Of a stretch of 64,000 bases of DNA, positions 44,153 through 53,966 are shown one piece after another. A program made the translations under genes and the position numbers. Below the pieces are notes generated by a model. That model searched no databases, had not been told where the DNA came from, and saw only the letters and a list, made by a program, of their open reading frames with translations. How positions within the stretch are numbered: position 1 is the stretch's first letter; each line of letters starts with the position of its first letter. The DNA is from Nocardia sp. CNY236 (GTDB lineage: Bacteria; Actinomycetota; Actinomycetes; Mycobacteriales; Mycobacteriaceae). The stretch is taken from NCBI RefSeq assembly GCF_000482385.1, contig NZ_AXVD01000007.1, positions 1 to 64,000 of the forward strand, written 5' to 3'.

Positions 44153-44370
44153 GCGCACCATCCGGTGATCACCAGCCTGCCGGCATGCAACAACGACCCC
44201 GGCAAGAGCGCGGGTGACCGTACCGGCAATCGGGCGCATCTGTCGTGGGGCGCGGGGCCACACGTGTGTCCCGACCCCGCTCAGCCGCTGGCGATGGTGA
44301 TCGCCAGCCGAGGAGTCGACATTCTGGTGGACGCGGAGCCGAAAATGCCAGTCGAGGTGCGTCCGGGGTC
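44153..44370 (+). pseudogene. cytochrome P450 C-terminal remnant
   Basis: The plus-strand frame reads HHPVITSLPACNNDPGKSAG, then NRAHLSWGAGPHVCPDPAQP (44228-44287), followed by MVIASRGVDILVDAEPKMPV. The block WGAGPHVCP is the P450 haem-binding loop with the axial Cys, and the next helix fits the L-helix. Everything N-terminal, including the I-helix and ExxR, is absent. The P450-like helper proteins of deoxysugar glycosyltransferases have a related but Cys-poor loop, so a true P450 is the better guess. It is adjacent to the aminotransferase gene. Confidence 0.65.
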
Positions 44371-44486
44371 AGCTCCACGCCCAGCAGACTACTCATGTAA
44401 ACAAAACAGGTTCACGGCATACGAGCGGTCACACACCTGGCGTTCACCGGTCCCCCGCCGAGAACGGCTCCGCCTGTCACAGCCGG

Positions 44487-45608
44487 TCACAGGCGCGCGA
44501 TCACCGAACGCAGCGCCGCACCGACCCGGTCCTGTTCGGCCTCGGGCAACGACGGGTACATCGGCAAGGAGAAGATCTCCCCGGCGAGCTTCTCGGTGAC
44601 CGGCAACGACCCCGGGCGGTACCCGAAATGGGCGAATCCGCTCATCGTGTGCACCGGCCACGGATAGCTGATATTGAGCGCGATGTCGAACTCTCGTAGC
44701 GCCTCCAGGATGGCGTCGCGCTTCGGGTGGCGCACCACATACACGTAGTAGACATGAGTGTTGCCGGAATTGGTTCGTGGTAGCCGCAACCCTTCGGGAT
44801 GCTCGAGATCCGACAGCTGCTCGACGTAGCGCTGCGCGACCGCGTTGCGCCCTGCAATGTAGTGGTCCAGACGGGAGAGCTTGCGACGCAGAATCTCGGC
44901 CTGTACCTCGTCGAGGCGGGAATTGTGGCCTGGACTGCGCACCACGTAGTAGACCTTGTCCATTCCGTAGTACCGCAACCGATCGAGGTCGCGTTTGGTT
45001 TGCTCGTCGCTGGTGAGGACTGCCCCGCCATCGCCGTACGCACCGAGCACCTTGGTCGGGTAGAAGGAGAAAGCGGCAGCCGACGACATCGTGCCCGCGA
45101 GCTCTCCATGGTGGTAGGCACCATGCGATTGCGCGCAGTCCTCCAAGACCGCCAGACCGTGTTCGTCGGCGAGTTGCTGCACTGCAGCCATGTCGACGCA
45201 CTGTCCATACAGATGTACTGGAAGAATCGCCTTGGTGCGCGCGGTGATGGCCGCTTCGATCTGTGTGGTGTCCATCAGGAAGTCGTCTTCGCGGACGTCG
45301 ACGAACACCGGCACCGCTCCGGCGCCCACGATGGCGACGACGGTGGGTGCGGCAGTATTGGCAACGGTGATCACCTCGTCGCCCGGCCCCACTCCGAGCG
45401 CCTCGAGTCCCAGCTTGATCGCATTCGTTCCGTTGTCTACCCCGGTGCAATGCGGTACGCCGTGATACGCGGCGAATTCGCGCTCGAAGCCTCGGACGCT
45501 CTCACCGAGCACCAACTGGCCGGAATCGAACACGGTCTGCACCGCATCGAGGATGTCGTCTTTCTCTTTGGCGTACTCGGGAAGATAGTCCCACACACGG
45601 ATGGTCAT
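44487..45608 (-). CDS. DegT/DnrJ/EryC1-family sugar 3-aminotransferase
   Basis: This 373-residue PLP enzyme has [52 protein letters not shown] (PLP-binding Asp) and the Schiff-base Lys in [15 protein letters not shown] (about K186). Family members aminate keto-deoxysugars. The opening [20 protein letters not shown] and the overall sequence are closest, to my eye, to DnrJ/EryC1-type C-3 aminotransferases. The ATG at 45608 follows AGGAG. It is the last gene of a minus-strand block after rmlB and rmlA. With the 2,3-dehydratase at 31394 it would give a 2,3,6-trideoxy-3-aminohexose. Confidence 0.9.
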   Translation of the reverse strand: MTIRVWDYLPEYAKEKDDILDAVQTVFDSGQLVLGESVRGFEREFAAYHGVPHCTGVDNGTNAIKLGLEALGVGPGDEVITVANTAAPTVVAIVGAGAVPVFVDVREDDFLMDTTQIEAAITARTKAILPVHLYGQCVDMAAVQQLADEHGLAVLEDCAQSHGAYHHGELAGTMSSAAAFSFYPTKVLGAYGDGGAVLTSDEQTKRDLDRLRYYGMDKVYYVVRSPGHNSRLDEVQAEILRRKLSRLDHYIAGRNAVAQRYVEQLSDLEHPEGLRLPRTNSGNTHVYYVYVVRHPKRDAILEALREFDIALNISYPWPVHTMSGFAHFGYRPGSLPVTEKLAGEIFSLPMYPSLPEAEQDRVGAALRSVIARL

Positions 45609-45655
45609 GGTGCAGCTCCTGTCGGGCTCGGCGGGATGGAAGCAGGAGGAACGAG

Positions 45656-46621
45656 TCATGCGGCAGGTGCGCGCAGCGCCCGCTTGGCAGGGATCCACCA
45701 CTCGGCGTTGGATCGATACCACGCCACAGTGCCGGCGAGACCTTCCGCCAGGGGAACACTCGGCGCCCAGCCGAGCTCGTCACGGATCTTGGTGTCGTCG
45801 ACCGAATAGCGCCGATCGTGGCCTTTGCGGTCGGCGACGAACTGGATCATCGACGTTTCGTAGCCGCAGAGGCGCACGAGACGTTCGGTCAACTCCAGGT
45901 TGGACAGAGGATGGCCGCCGATATTGTAGATTTCTCCGGCGCGGCCACGGTGCAGTACGAGATCGATGGCGCCGCAATGGTCCTCGACATGCAGCCATTC
46001 ACGGGTATTTCCCCCATCGCCGTACAGCGGGACCGGATGGCCTTCGATCAGGTTGGTGACGAAGCGCGGGATCATCTTCTCCGGATGCTGGTGGGGGCCA
46101 TAGTTGTTCGAGCACCGTGTCGTCGACACGTCCAGCCCGTGGGTGTGCCGATATGCACGTGCGATCAGGTCCGAGCCCGCTTTGGACGCGGAGTAGGGCG
46201 AGTTCGGTAGCAGAGGACAGTCTTCGGACCACGAGCCCTCCTCGATCGATCCGTAGACCTCGTCGGTCGAAACATGCACGACCTTTTGGACGCCTGCCGC
46301 GACCGCAGCCTCGAGCACGACTTGGGTTCCCACCGCATTCGTACGTGCGAAGGCCTCCCCCGAGCCCACCGAGCGGTCGACGTGTGACTCCGCGGCGAAA
46401 TGGACGATGGCATCGCAGTCCGTCACGACCTCGGCGACCGTCCGCGGATCACAGACGTCACCGCGCACGAACGCCAACCGTTCATGGTGGGCAGGAACAT
46501 TGGCCCGGTTGCCGGCGTAGGTCAGCTTGTCGAGAACCGTGACGTTCACGTCGGCAGCCAGTAGGCGCTGGACGTAGCGCGAACCGATGAAGCCCGCACC
46601 TCCGGTGACGAGAATTCTCAT
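45656..46621 (-). CDS. rmlB: dTDP-glucose 4,6-dehydratase
   Basis: This 321-residue extended SDR has [10 protein letters not shown] near residue 7-16, the catalytic STDEVYG (about 118-124; Thr, Asp and Glu act in dehydration) and YSASK with Tyr143 and Lys147. [17 protein letters not shown] is the RmlB substrate block. It converts dTDP-glucose to dTDP-4-keto-6-deoxyglucose, the common intermediate of all 6-deoxysugars here. The ATG at 46621 ([11 protein letters not shown]) is chosen over the upstream start at 46705. It lies 47 bp before the aminotransferase gene on the same strand. Confidence 0.95.
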   Translation of the reverse strand: MRILVTGGAGFIGSRYVQRLLAADVNVTVLDKLTYAGNRANVPAHHERLAFVRGDVCDPRTVAEVVTDCDAIVHFAAESHVDRSVGSGEAFARTNAVGTQVVLEAAVAAGVQKVVHVSTDEVYGSIEEGSWSEDCPLLPNSPYSASKAGSDLIARAYRHTHGLDVSTTRCSNNYGPHQHPEKMIPRFVTNLIEGHPVPLYGDGGNTREWLHVEDHCGAIDLVLHRGRAGEIYNIGGHPLSNLELTERLVRLCGYETSMIQFVADRKGHDRRYSVDDTKIRDELGWAPSVPLAEGLAGTVAWYRSNAEWWIPAKRALRAPAA

Positions 46622-46805
46622 CGCACACTCCTGCCCGAGCACAGATGGTGTCGGCGCCCGGACCGGCGACCGGAACCGACAGCGGCTTCGGCCGGCGGAC
46701 CGCACCGCCTGGGCGCGATCGAGGGTCGAACGAAACGAGTGCGCATGATGCCGGAGTTCCTTTCGGCGAAGCGGTCGGGGTGTCTGCGCGCGTTCGGCAT
46801 ACCGG

Positions 46806-47675
46806 TCAGCTCGCGGCCGCCACGTCCATGACGTACTGGCCGTAGGGTGATTTCGCGAGCCGGCGCCCGAGTCGGTGGCAGGTGTCCTGGTCGATGTAGC
46901 CCATGTGTAGGGCGATCTCTTCGATACAGGCGATGCGTACTCCTTGCCGGCGCTCGAGGATCTCCACGTATTGCCCTGCTTCGATCAGACTTTCGTGGGT
47001 TCCGGTGTCGAGCCACACGAATCCTCGACCCAACAGCACCAACTCGGCACTCCCTCGAGCCAGATAAGCCCGGTTGACATCGGTGATCTCGAGTTCACCA
47101 CGGGCGGAGGGCTGCAGACTTCTGGCGATCTCGACGACCTCGTTGTCATAGGCGTACAGCCCGGTGATGGCAAGGTTCGAACGGGGTGACGCCGGCTTCT
47201 CCTGAAGGCCGACGAGCACGCCGTCCTCGTCCACTTCGGCCACGCCGTATCTGTCCGGATCGTGTACCGGGTAGCCGAACAACACACAGCCCTCCACGCG
47301 CGACGCTGCGCGCTGCAGCGTCGCGCTGAAGCCCGGTCCGTGAAAGACGTTGTCTCCCAGGATGAGCATCACGGAGTCACCGCCGATGTGCTTTTCGGAC
47401 ACCAGGAACGCGTCGGCCAATCCGCGTGGCTCGGGCTGCTCGGCATAGGTCAGTGACAGACCGAGGGATGAGCCGTCACCGAGTAGCTGGCGAAATGCAG
47501 GCAGATCACGCGGCGTCGAGATGATCTCGATGTCCACGATTCCCGCGAGCATGAGCACCGAGAGCGGGTAGTAGATCATCGGCTTGTCGTACACGGGAAG
47601 AAGTTGTTTGGAGATGCCCAAGGTGATCGGATGTAGCCGAGTTCCATGTCCCCCGGCCAGGATGATCCCTTTCAC
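46806..47675 (-). CDS. rmlA: glucose-1-phosphate thymidylyltransferase
   Basis: This 289-residue nucleotidyltransferase has the GxGTRxxPxT motif in [18 protein letters not shown] and [16 protein letters not shown]. Later blocks are [13 protein letters not shown] and [15 protein letters not shown], all RmlA features. It makes dTDP-glucose from glucose-1-phosphate and dTTP. The GTG at 47675 has GAGGAG seven bases upstream, while the in-frame ATG at 47690 has none. The gap to rmlB (184 bp) holds no gene. As a full pathway start, it suggests the sugar supply is dedicated to this cluster. Confidence 0.95.
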   Translation of the reverse strand: MKGIILAGGHGTRLHPITLGISKQLLPVYDKPMIYYPLSVLMLAGIVDIEIISTPRDLPAFRQLLGDGSSLGLSLTYAEQPEPRGLADAFLVSEKHIGGDSVMLILGDNVFHGPGFSATLQRAASRVEGCVLFGYPVHDPDRYGVAEVDEDGVLVGLQEKPASPRSNLAITGLYAYDNEVVEIARSLQPSARGELEITDVNRAYLARGSAELVLLGRGFVWLDTGTHESLIEAGQYVEILERRQGVRIACIEEIALHMGYIDQDTCHRLGRRLAKSPYGQYVMDVAAAS

Positions 47676-47848
47676 GATGCCGCTCCTCATCTCAGAACGC
47701 TTGCGTACTGTCGAGTCCGGTGCCCACTGAACCGGCCGGACCGCGCCTGCTGTCTCAGCCTCATCGGGCGCGCGGATGTGTTCAAGGGTGAGAACGTCAT
47801 AGCGTTGTCAGGGAGCGTCAGGGTATGTGAGCGGGTTTTCGTAGGATG

Positions 47849-48574
47849 TCAGCCTTCGCCGATCCGAAAGCCGACACCGCGCACGGTGACGACCCACCCC
47901 GCGCTGCCCAGTTTGCTGCGCAGGCTACTGACGTGGGTGTCGAGGGTTCGTCGCGACCAACAGTCGCCCCAGACGCGCCGCATGATCTGCTTTCGCGGTA
48001 GGACGCAGCCCGGCGACGAGGCGAGCAGATACAGCAGGTCGAATTCTTTGGGTGTGACCAGGACCGGGCAATCGTCGAGGAAGACCTCCCGGGTGGACGC
48101 GTCGATTCGTAGCGGTCCGTAGACGATGACGCGCGACGGTGTCGCGGTGGCCGGCAGCGATCGGCGCATGACCGCCTCCATCCGAGCCAAGAGTTCACGA
48201 AATCGATAGGGCTTGACCACATAGTCGTCGACGCCCGCCTGGAATCCGAGGACCAGGTCGAGCTCGGACTCTCTGGCAGTCACCGCAATGAGAGGTACGT
48301 CACTGGCCGACCGGATAGCTCGGCAGACCTCGATGCCGTCGAGATCCGGGAGCTCCAAGTCCAACAACACGATGGAGGCTTCGTCATGCGCGCGTAGCGC
48401 TTCGCTCGCGGTCTCGACCGCAGTCACCGTATGCCCATGTCGCTGTAGTTCACGGGTCAGGACATCGATATGGTCGAGATCACTTTCGACCACCAGTACG
48501 TCAAACGTCAGCGGGCGTTCGGCCGGCGCGGCGATCTGCCGCCATTGCCCGCTGATAGTCGCCGTATCGAGCAT
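47849..48574 (-). CDS. OmpR-family response regulator
   Basis: This 241-residue protein has a receiver (residues about 25-140) with acidic pocket residues in VVESD, the phospho-accepting Asp in LLDLELPDLDG (about D72), Thr in AVTARESE and Lys in DDYVVKPYRF (about K121). An OmpR-type winged helix follows (about 150-241: VLVTPKEFDLLYLLASSPGC, RKQIMRRVWGDCWSRRTLDT, VRGVGFRIGE). No histidine kinase is nearby, so it is an orphan regulator. It lies upstream of rmlA on the same strand, 173 bp away, and may activate the sugar genes. Confidence 0.9.
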   Translation of the reverse strand: MLDTATISGQWRQIAAPAERPLTFDVLVVESDLDHIDVLTRELQRHGHTVTAVETASEALRAHDEASIVLLDLELPDLDGIEVCRAIRSASDVPLIAVTARESELDLVLGFQAGVDDYVVKPYRFRELLARMEAVMRRSLPATATPSRVIVYGPLRIDASTREVFLDDCPVLVTPKEFDLLYLLASSPGCVLPRKQIMRRVWGDCWSRRTLDTHVSSLRSKLGSAGWVVTVRGVGFRIGEG

Positions 48575-48893
48575 CAGGTTATCCCCTTGGGTGTGCCGCT
48601 CCCCCATCGTGGGAGCGACGCGCTCACCGAGGTGCGCGCGGCCGGACGTCTTGCGTTCGGGCGAGCGTCGTTGCCAGCCCGGGAGTGTTTGGGCAAAAGA
48701 ATGAGGTTCGTGGCCGGTGGATCCGACCGCGGACCCTGACGATTCCGACGACCATGCCGCGCGAGCCGCAGACCCGCCGCAGCCGTGGTGTCCGATGGTG
48801 GCCGAACTCACGACTCGTTGCCGACCAACGGAGCGGCCGGTTCATTCGACCAGCTCTTTCGAGCGACACTGTTTGCATAGTCTCTATTAGTAG
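48575..48893. other. intergenic stretch with no gene
   Basis: The region upstream of the response regulator and the divergent TetR gene. Open frames here are Arg/Ser-rich and without starts supported by ribosome sites. It should hold the promoters of both genes; only the TetR palindrome at its right edge is clear. Confidence 0.5.
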
Positions 48894-48913
48894 ATTACAA
48901 CGAACGTTGTAAT
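48894..48913. promoter_or_regulatory. 20-bp palindromic TetR operator
   Basis: The sequence ATTACAACG-AA-CGTTGTAAT is a perfect palindrome with a two-base centre, 90 bp upstream of the TetR ATG at 49004. Shape and position fit TetR autorepression. It lies in a small AT-rich patch (48870-48920). Confidence 0.65.
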
Positions 48914-49003
48914 ACTCTAACACGTGCCGTACAAAATGGGGTCCGGTTAGCGCTGCCACGGAATGAAAGGCGCTTTCAGGGCTGGAAGAGAAGGGATACG
49001 CAT

Positions 49004-49642
49004 ATGGGCACGCCCGCTCGTGTTCGTGGCGGCTTGATCGACAAACGCAACGCGATCTTGGCAGCGGCGCTCGAAGTCTTCGCCCGCGATGGATACACCC
49101 GGTCGAGCATCGAATCGATCTCGACCGCTGCCGGGGTGTCGACGCGCACGATCTACAACCACTTCGGAGACAAGGCCGAACTGTTCCGCACAACCATCCA
49201 CGACAGCACGACGCGAGTCGCGGAGGCACGGCTGGACATCATCGACCGGCATCTCGGCCAACTCTCCGATGGCGCCGACCTCGAGCCGGTATTCGTCGCC
49301 TTCGTGACCGAGTGGTCTACGACCGTCACCGAATTTTCCGACCACTTCGCCTTGATGTTGCAGCTACCCGCCGAGGCTGCCCACTTGCCGCGGAGCGCGG
49401 TCGAGGACTGGCTGCGGACCGGTCCCGTTCGGGTGCTACGCGTGCTGGCGTATCACTTTCAGTTGCTCGCAGCCAGAGGTCTGCTGCAGATCGACGACAG
49501 TGATGCGGCCGCGCAGCACTTCTCCCTGCTGGCCTCAGCGGTGGTTCCGCCGTTCTACTGCGATGCCGCACCCAGCGAGGAGGACACTGCCAAGGCGGTC
49601 GTCGCCAGCGTCCGGGCCTTCCTCTACGGCTACCGCCGCTAG
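49004..49642 (+). CDS. TetR-family regulator
   Basis: This 212-residue protein has the HTH region RNAILAAALEVFARDGYTRS, then SISTAAGVSTRTIYNHFGDK, within the first 60 residues. A helical ligand-binding region follows. The ATG at 49004 follows AAGGGA. It is monocistronic and ends convergently with the SulP gene, with a TTCG-loop hairpin between. A likely target is itself; no divergent partner is present. Confidence 0.88.
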   Translation: MGTPARVRGGLIDKRNAILAAALEVFARDGYTRSSIESISTAAGVSTRTIYNHFGDKAELFRTTIHDSTTRVAEARLDIIDRHLGQLSDGADLEPVFVAFVTEWSTTVTEFSDHFALMLQLPAEAAHLPRSAVEDWLRTGPVRVLRVLAYHFQLLAARGLLQIDDSDAAAQHFSLLASAVVPPFYCDAAPSEEDTAKAVVASVRAFLYGYRR

Positions 49643-49644
49643 CG

Positions 49645-49670
49645 CACCCCACGGCTTCGGCCGCGGGGTG
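49645..49670. terminator. bidirectional terminator between TetR and SulP genes
   Basis: CACCCCACGGC-TTCG-GCCGCGGGGTG forms an 11-bp stem with one mismatch and a stable TTCG tetraloop. It sits between the stop at 49642 and the convergent stop at 49680, so it can end both transcripts. Confidence 0.75.
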
Positions 49671-49679
49671 TGCACGACG

Positions 49680-51140
49680 CTACACGGGCTCGACGACCGC
49701 CTTCAGCCTGTCGATTTGCTGATCGCTGGCCAGGACCTTCAGCTTGCCTTCGATATCCGGCGGTAGGGCCTTGATACTGAGCTCGACACCCGATCGCTCG
49801 GCGTGATCGACAAAGTTCAGCAGGGCTTTCGCGCCGGAGACATCCATGTAGCTGACTTCCTGCAGGTTCAGCGACAGATTGGGTTCGGCGCTCCGAAGCG
49901 AGGTGAAAACGCGATCGGCCGACAAGAACGACAGCGGTCCGCGGATTCGGTAGTCGGCACTCTCGTGTCTGACGACCGATGCTTTGTGCTTGCGAGACTG
50001 CACCAGGTGAACGAGGAGGGACAGTATCACGCCCGTTGCAACCGCAATGGTCAGGTCGAACTGGACGGTAACGAGCATCGTGACAAACATCACTGCTACG
50101 TCACCCCTCGGTGCGACATGCGCCTTGCGTATGGCCTCCCAGTCGAACATTCCGATCGCGGTGAGGATCAGAATTCCCGAGAGTACCGAGAGCGGAATGT
50201 ATTGCACCACCGCACCCAGGCCGACCACGAAGATCAGCAAAATCACACTGTGGGCTGCGGCGGAAACTGCGGTGCGACCACCATTCTGGATATTGACCAC
50301 CGACCGCACAGTCGCGCCGGCGCTGGCCAATCCGCCGAAGAAACCACTCGCAATGTTCCCCAGCCCCTGGCCGATCAGCTCGGCGTTGCTCCGGTGCCGG
50401 TTGCCCGTGATGTTGTCCATGACGACCGAGGTCAGCAGGGAATCGATCGACCCGAGCAGAGCGATGCTCAGTGCGGGCAGTACCAGAGTCCAGATCGACA
50501 CACCACCGAGATCGGGCAATTCGAGCGTTGGAATGGCGCTGGGAATCTCACCGATATAGTCGATCGCCCCGTTCAACCACACCGGCCCGATGCGGAAATC
50601 GGTCAACACCGAGTCCAGTAGCGGCAAGGTCGCCGTGACCACAACGAGCACGATCAGGCTTGGTGGCACGGCCTTGATCACTCGTCCGGAAAGGAGCAGC
50701 AGCCCAATGGTGACCACGACCAGCAGCGGGCTCTGTTTCAGCTGGTCCAGCTCTCCCAGGATGATGATCAAAGCAATGCCACCCATGAAGCCGGACACCA
50801 CCGGGTGCGGGATGAACCGAATCAATGAGCCGATCTTGGAGATACCGAACAGGATTTGGAAGACGCCCGCCATGATGAAAACAACAAAGGCCACATCGAG
50901 CCCATGGGTTGCGATAACTCCTGTCGCAACCACAGTGATGGGCCCCGTGGGGCCGGTCACCTGCCCGGGCGTCCCGCCGAAGACCGCCGCGAAGAACCCT
51001 GCAAAGATGGCGCCGAACAAGCCTACGAGCGCGCCCTCCGGGGAGTCCGTCGCGGTGATTCCGAACGCGATCGCCAGCGGTAGCGCCACAATCGCCACGG
51101 TCAACCCGGACAAGGACTCTTTCGCGATTCGCTGCAACAC
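49680..51140 (-). CDS. SulP-family anion transporter with STAS domain
   Basis: This 486-residue protein has about 10-12 membrane segments (residues 10-370) beginning LSGLTVAIVALPLAIAFGIT, which is the SulP signature region. GFMGGIALIIILGELDQL, SIALLGSIDSLLTSVVMDNI and a C-terminal STAS domain (about 400-486, LNLQEVSYMDVSGAKALLNF) follow. SulP proteins move sulfate, bicarbonate or other anions. The start is the GTG at 51140 after GAGGA. It is monocistronic. Sulfate or bicarbonate cannot be separated by eye. Confidence 0.9.
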   Translation of the reverse strand: MLQRIAKESLSGLTVAIVALPLAIAFGITATDSPEGALVGLFGAIFAGFFAAVFGGTPGQVTGPTGPITVVATGVIATHGLDVAFVVFIMAGVFQILFGISKIGSLIRFIPHPVVSGFMGGIALIIILGELDQLKQSPLLVVVTIGLLLLSGRVIKAVPPSLIVLVVVTATLPLLDSVLTDFRIGPVWLNGAIDYIGEIPSAIPTLELPDLGGVSIWTLVLPALSIALLGSIDSLLTSVVMDNITGNRHRSNAELIGQGLGNIASGFFGGLASAGATVRSVVNIQNGGRTAVSAAAHSVILLIFVVGLGAVVQYIPLSVLSGILILTAIGMFDWEAIRKAHVAPRGDVAVMFVTMLVTVQFDLTIAVATGVILSLLVHLVQSRKHKASVVRHESADYRIRGPLSFLSADRVFTSLRSAEPNLSLNLQEVSYMDVSGAKALLNFVDHAERSGVELSIKALPPDIEGKLKVLASDQQIDRLKAVVEPV

Positions 51141-51362
51141 CGGTCCTCGTCCCTTTCACGACACCTCGACTCGACCCGACGAGCCGACCTGCCGACCAGA
51201 CTTCCCGGCACACCGCTAGTAAAGATGCCGTAAAGACATGGTCGAAAGCAAGTATCCCGAGCCCCCACCCAGGGTTTCATGCATGATTGATATATATAGG
51301 CGCTCCATCAGCCGCGGGCCGCGACACCCTGTCACGGACCACAGGCGAGCAGCGGCTCGGCC

Positions 51363-51926
51363 TCAGGTATGCGTGGCCAGTCGCCGATCGATGACCGATA
51401 GCGCGAACTCCGCCCACCGGATGTTCTCCTGCTCGAAGCAGATTCCGCGCAACAACGTCAAGTACGGACCCACGCGCTCGACTTCGTCCAGGTAGGCCGG
51501 TTCGCTGCGTCCGTCCAGCAGTCGCACGCGCAGGCGCTCGTATCGAGTCAGCTTTGCTTTCGACCATTGCAGCTTCTCGGCGATCGCCGAGCGGACAGCG
51601 GCGGCGGTTTCGGCGTCCACGCCCTGCACCTTGACCATCATCTCGTCGCGGATGGCAGTCGGTTTGGCCGGTTCTTCGATGAACCGACGCAAGGCTGCGC
51701 GCCCTGCGGGAGTGATCGTGTGCAAGCGCTTGGTGGGGCGACGCTGCTGGTGCACGACACGGGTGTGAATCATTCCCTCTGCGGCCAAGCGGTCGAGTTC
51801 CCGGTACAGCTGCTGCGGCGTCGCCATCCAGAAATTCGCGACCGAGGCATCGAACCCCTTGGCCAGGTCGTATCCGGACGCTTCGCCTTCCAGAAGTGCC
51901 GCGAGTATCGCGTTACGTAGCGCCAT
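51363..51926 (-). CDS. PadR-family regulator
   Basis: This 187-residue protein has the PadR winged helix: ALRNAILAALLEGEASGYDL, FDASVANFWMATPQQLYREL, and MIHTRVVHQQRRPTKRLHTI with TPAGRAALRRFI. A C-terminal Vir_act_alpha_C-type helical domain follows. It is divergent from the SnoaL-FAD-reductase operon at 52050, with candidate operator repeats between, so it is the likely repressor of that operon. ATG start at 51926. Confidence 0.88.
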   Translation of the reverse strand: MALRNAILAALLEGEASGYDLAKGFDASVANFWMATPQQLYRELDRLAAEGMIHTRVVHQQRRPTKRLHTITPAGRAALRRFIEEPAKPTAIRDEMMVKVQGVDAETAAAVRSAIAEKLQWSKAKLTRYERLRVRLLDGRSEPAYLDEVERVGPYLTLLRGICFEQENIRWAEFALSVIDRRLATHT

Positions 51927-51965
51927 CGGCTCAGGCTAGCAGCACTGCAACATAGTCAATTCATT

Positions 51966-52020
51966 GTCTTAAAGACTCTGGACGAAACGCCTCGAGCCCT
52001 CTATCTTCGACGAAAGATAG
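51966..52020. promoter_or_regulatory. candidate PadR operator region
   Basis: Two inverted repeats lie between the divergent PadR and SnoaL genes: GTCTT-A-AAGAC (51966-51976) and CTATCTT-CGACGA-AAGATAG (52001-52020). The second ends 30 bp before the SnoaL ATG. Either could be the repressor site; a -35/-10 pair is not clear. Confidence 0.45.
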
Positions 52021-52049
52021 ACAACTATTTGACTAGAGAAGGGCAGGGT

Positions 52050-52466
52050 ATGCATCCCTTCCGCTCAGCCGTCGAAGCGCGAGACGAGGCCGCGGTCGAA
52101 GCCTTGTTGGCCGACGATGTCGTGTTCACCAGTCCGGTTGCTTTCCGGCCCTACCGAGGCCGAGTTGTCACCGCGGCCATCCTGCGCGCGGTGATCCGCG
52201 TGTTCGAGGACTTCCACTACGTGCGCGAGATCGCCGACGCGAGTGGCGCCGACCACGCATTGGTGTTCCAGGCGAGGGTGGACGGCAAGCAGATCACCGG
52301 CTGCGACTTCCTGCGGGTCGACTCCGAAGGAAAGATCGATGACCTGATGGTCATGGTGCGCCCGCTGTCGGCGGCCACCGCGCTGGCGGCGCGTATGGGC
52401 GAACAGTTCGAGCGGATCGAGCGCGAGGCTGCCGCTCAGCTCGAGCGCGAGGCTGCAGACCGATGA
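52050..52466 (+). CDS. SnoaL-like / NTF2-fold protein
   Basis: This 138-residue protein has the NTF2-like pattern HPFRSAVEARDEAAVEALLA, DDVVFTSPVAFRPYRG, HALVFQARVDGKQITGCDFL and the later strand LMVMVRPLSA. SnoaL relatives are polyketide cyclases, isomerases or lipid-binding proteins, and the active site is not visible in this short form. The ATG at 52050 lies after GAAGGGCAGGG. It overlaps the FAD oxidoreductase by ATGA and is the first gene of a three-gene operon. Confidence 0.85.
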   Translation: MHPFRSAVEARDEAAVEALLADDVVFTSPVAFRPYRGRVVTAAILRAVIRVFEDFHYVREIADASGADHALVFQARVDGKQITGCDFLRVDSEGKIDDLMVMVRPLSAATALAARMGEQFERIEREAAAQLEREAADR

Positions 52467-53953
52467 GAGACTACGACGCGATCGTCATCGGTGCAGGCAA
52501 TGCCGGACTGACCGCGGCCGCAACACTGCAGCGCGCGGGTGCGCACACCCTGCTGGTGGAGCGCCACAATATCCCTGGAGGTTGCGCCACCTCGTTCCGT
52601 CGGGGCCGTTTCGAGTTCGAGGTGGCGCTGCACCAACTGTCCGGCGTCGGCGTCGAAGGTCAGCCGATTTCCCTGCGCGAAGGTTTGTTCCAGCAGTTGG
52701 GTATCGCTCAGACGCTGGAATTCGTCTCCGAGCGGGACCTGTATCGCGTGGTGATTCCCGGGCAGCTCGACTTGACGCTGCCCGCCGAGTGGGATGGCGC
52801 AATCGACGCCATCGAGGAGCAGTTTCCCGGCAATCGCGACCGGGTCGCGACGTTCTTCGACCTGCTTCGCACGGTGACATTCTGGCAGATGGCCGCGATG
52901 CGCGGGATGCCCGTGGAGCAGATCGACCCTGTGCTGTTCGACTATGGACTGCGGTCGGTGCAAGACGTATTGGACGAATACTTCCACGATGATCGGCTCA
53001 AGGCGGCGTTGAGCATGTACTGGACCTACCTCGGTCAGCCGCCCTCGCGATTGCGGTTCCAGGACCTGGCGTTGACCTTGTTCGCCTATTTCGAATTCAT
53101 GCCGTGGCATGTGCGCGGCGGTTCGCAGGCGATGTCCAGTGCCATCCTCGACTCGTTTCGCGCTGCCGGTGGTGACGTACGGTTCAATACCGGTGTCGAG
53201 GCCATCCTCACCGAAAATGGACGTGTACTGGGGGTGCGACTCGGGGACGGTTCCGACGTCACCGCGCCCGATGTGGTGTCCAATGCGTCGTTGCCCACCA
53301 CCTACGGCATGCTCGAAGGCATAGACCTGCCTGCTGGTGTGCGGAACGATCTGGCCACCAGGCGGATCGGGGTGTCGGGCTTCGTATTGCACATGGGACT
53401 GGACGCCTCCCCTGCCGAACTGGGATTCACCACCAGCACCACCTTCGTCGACAAAGACCTCGACAGCGACCACACCTACCGCAGTTGGCGGACGTTCGAA
53501 CCCGCCCGCGGAATCTGCGTGAGTTCCTACGATGTCGCGCCGATCGGGTTTGCGCCTACCGGCGCCACCCATGTCAGCCTGATGACATTGCAGTATGCCG
53601 ACATCTGGAAGAGTGTGGCCCCCGCGGAGTATGCGCGCGTCAAATTCGCCTACGCCGAAACGTTGCTCGATCTGTGCGAGGCCGTCACGCCTGGTATTCG
53701 CGATGCGATCGAAGAGGTCGATGTCGCAACGCCGCTGACCATGATGCGCTACCTCGGCCATCCGGGCGGTGCGATCTACGGCTACGACCAGGATGCCACC
53801 GAAGGCTGGCTGTTCCGCGACAGCGAACGCCGAACCGAGGTTCCCGGACTTCATCTGGCCGGTTCCTGGACCGGCATGGGTGGATTTCAGCCCACTCTCG
53901 AAGCTGGGGCCCGCGTCGCCCGACGCCTGCTGCGCACCAAGGCTGCCCGATAG
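52463..53953 (+). CDS. FAD-dependent oxidoreductase, phytoene-desaturase-like (CrtI/CrtISO family)
   Basis: This 496-residue flavoprotein has the dinucleotide motif YDAIVIGAGNAGLTAAATLQ, the ERHNIPGGCATSFRR motif of CrtI/CrtISO proteins, SNASLPTTYGML and the C-terminal FAD block LAGSWTGMGGFQPTLEAGARVARR. Such enzymes desaturate or isomerise polyene or other lipids. Together with the reductase that follows, it may receive electrons from an NAD(P)H/ferredoxin chain. The ATG at 52463 overlaps the upstream stop by four bases; TTG at 53967 begins the next gene 13 bp after its stop. Confidence 0.88.
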   Translation: MRDYDAIVIGAGNAGLTAAATLQRAGAHTLLVERHNIPGGCATSFRRGRFEFEVALHQLSGVGVEGQPISLREGLFQQLGIAQTLEFVSERDLYRVVIPGQLDLTLPAEWDGAIDAIEEQFPGNRDRVATFFDLLRTVTFWQMAAMRGMPVEQIDPVLFDYGLRSVQDVLDEYFHDDRLKAALSMYWTYLGQPPSRLRFQDLALTLFAYFEFMPWHVRGGSQAMSSAILDSFRAAGGDVRFNTGVEAILTENGRVLGVRLGDGSDVTAPDVVSNASLPTTYGMLEGIDLPAGVRNDLATRRIGVSGFVLHMGLDASPAELGFTTSTTFVDKDLDSDHTYRSWRTFEPARGICVSSYDVAPIGFAPTGATHVSLMTLQYADIWKSVAPAEYARVKFAYAETLLDLCEAVTPGIRDAIEEVDVATPLTMMRYLGHPGGAIYGYDQDATEGWLFRDSERRTEVPGLHLAGSWTGMGGFQPTLEAGARVARRLLRTKAAR

Positions 53954-53966
53954 TAGAGGAACTCTG

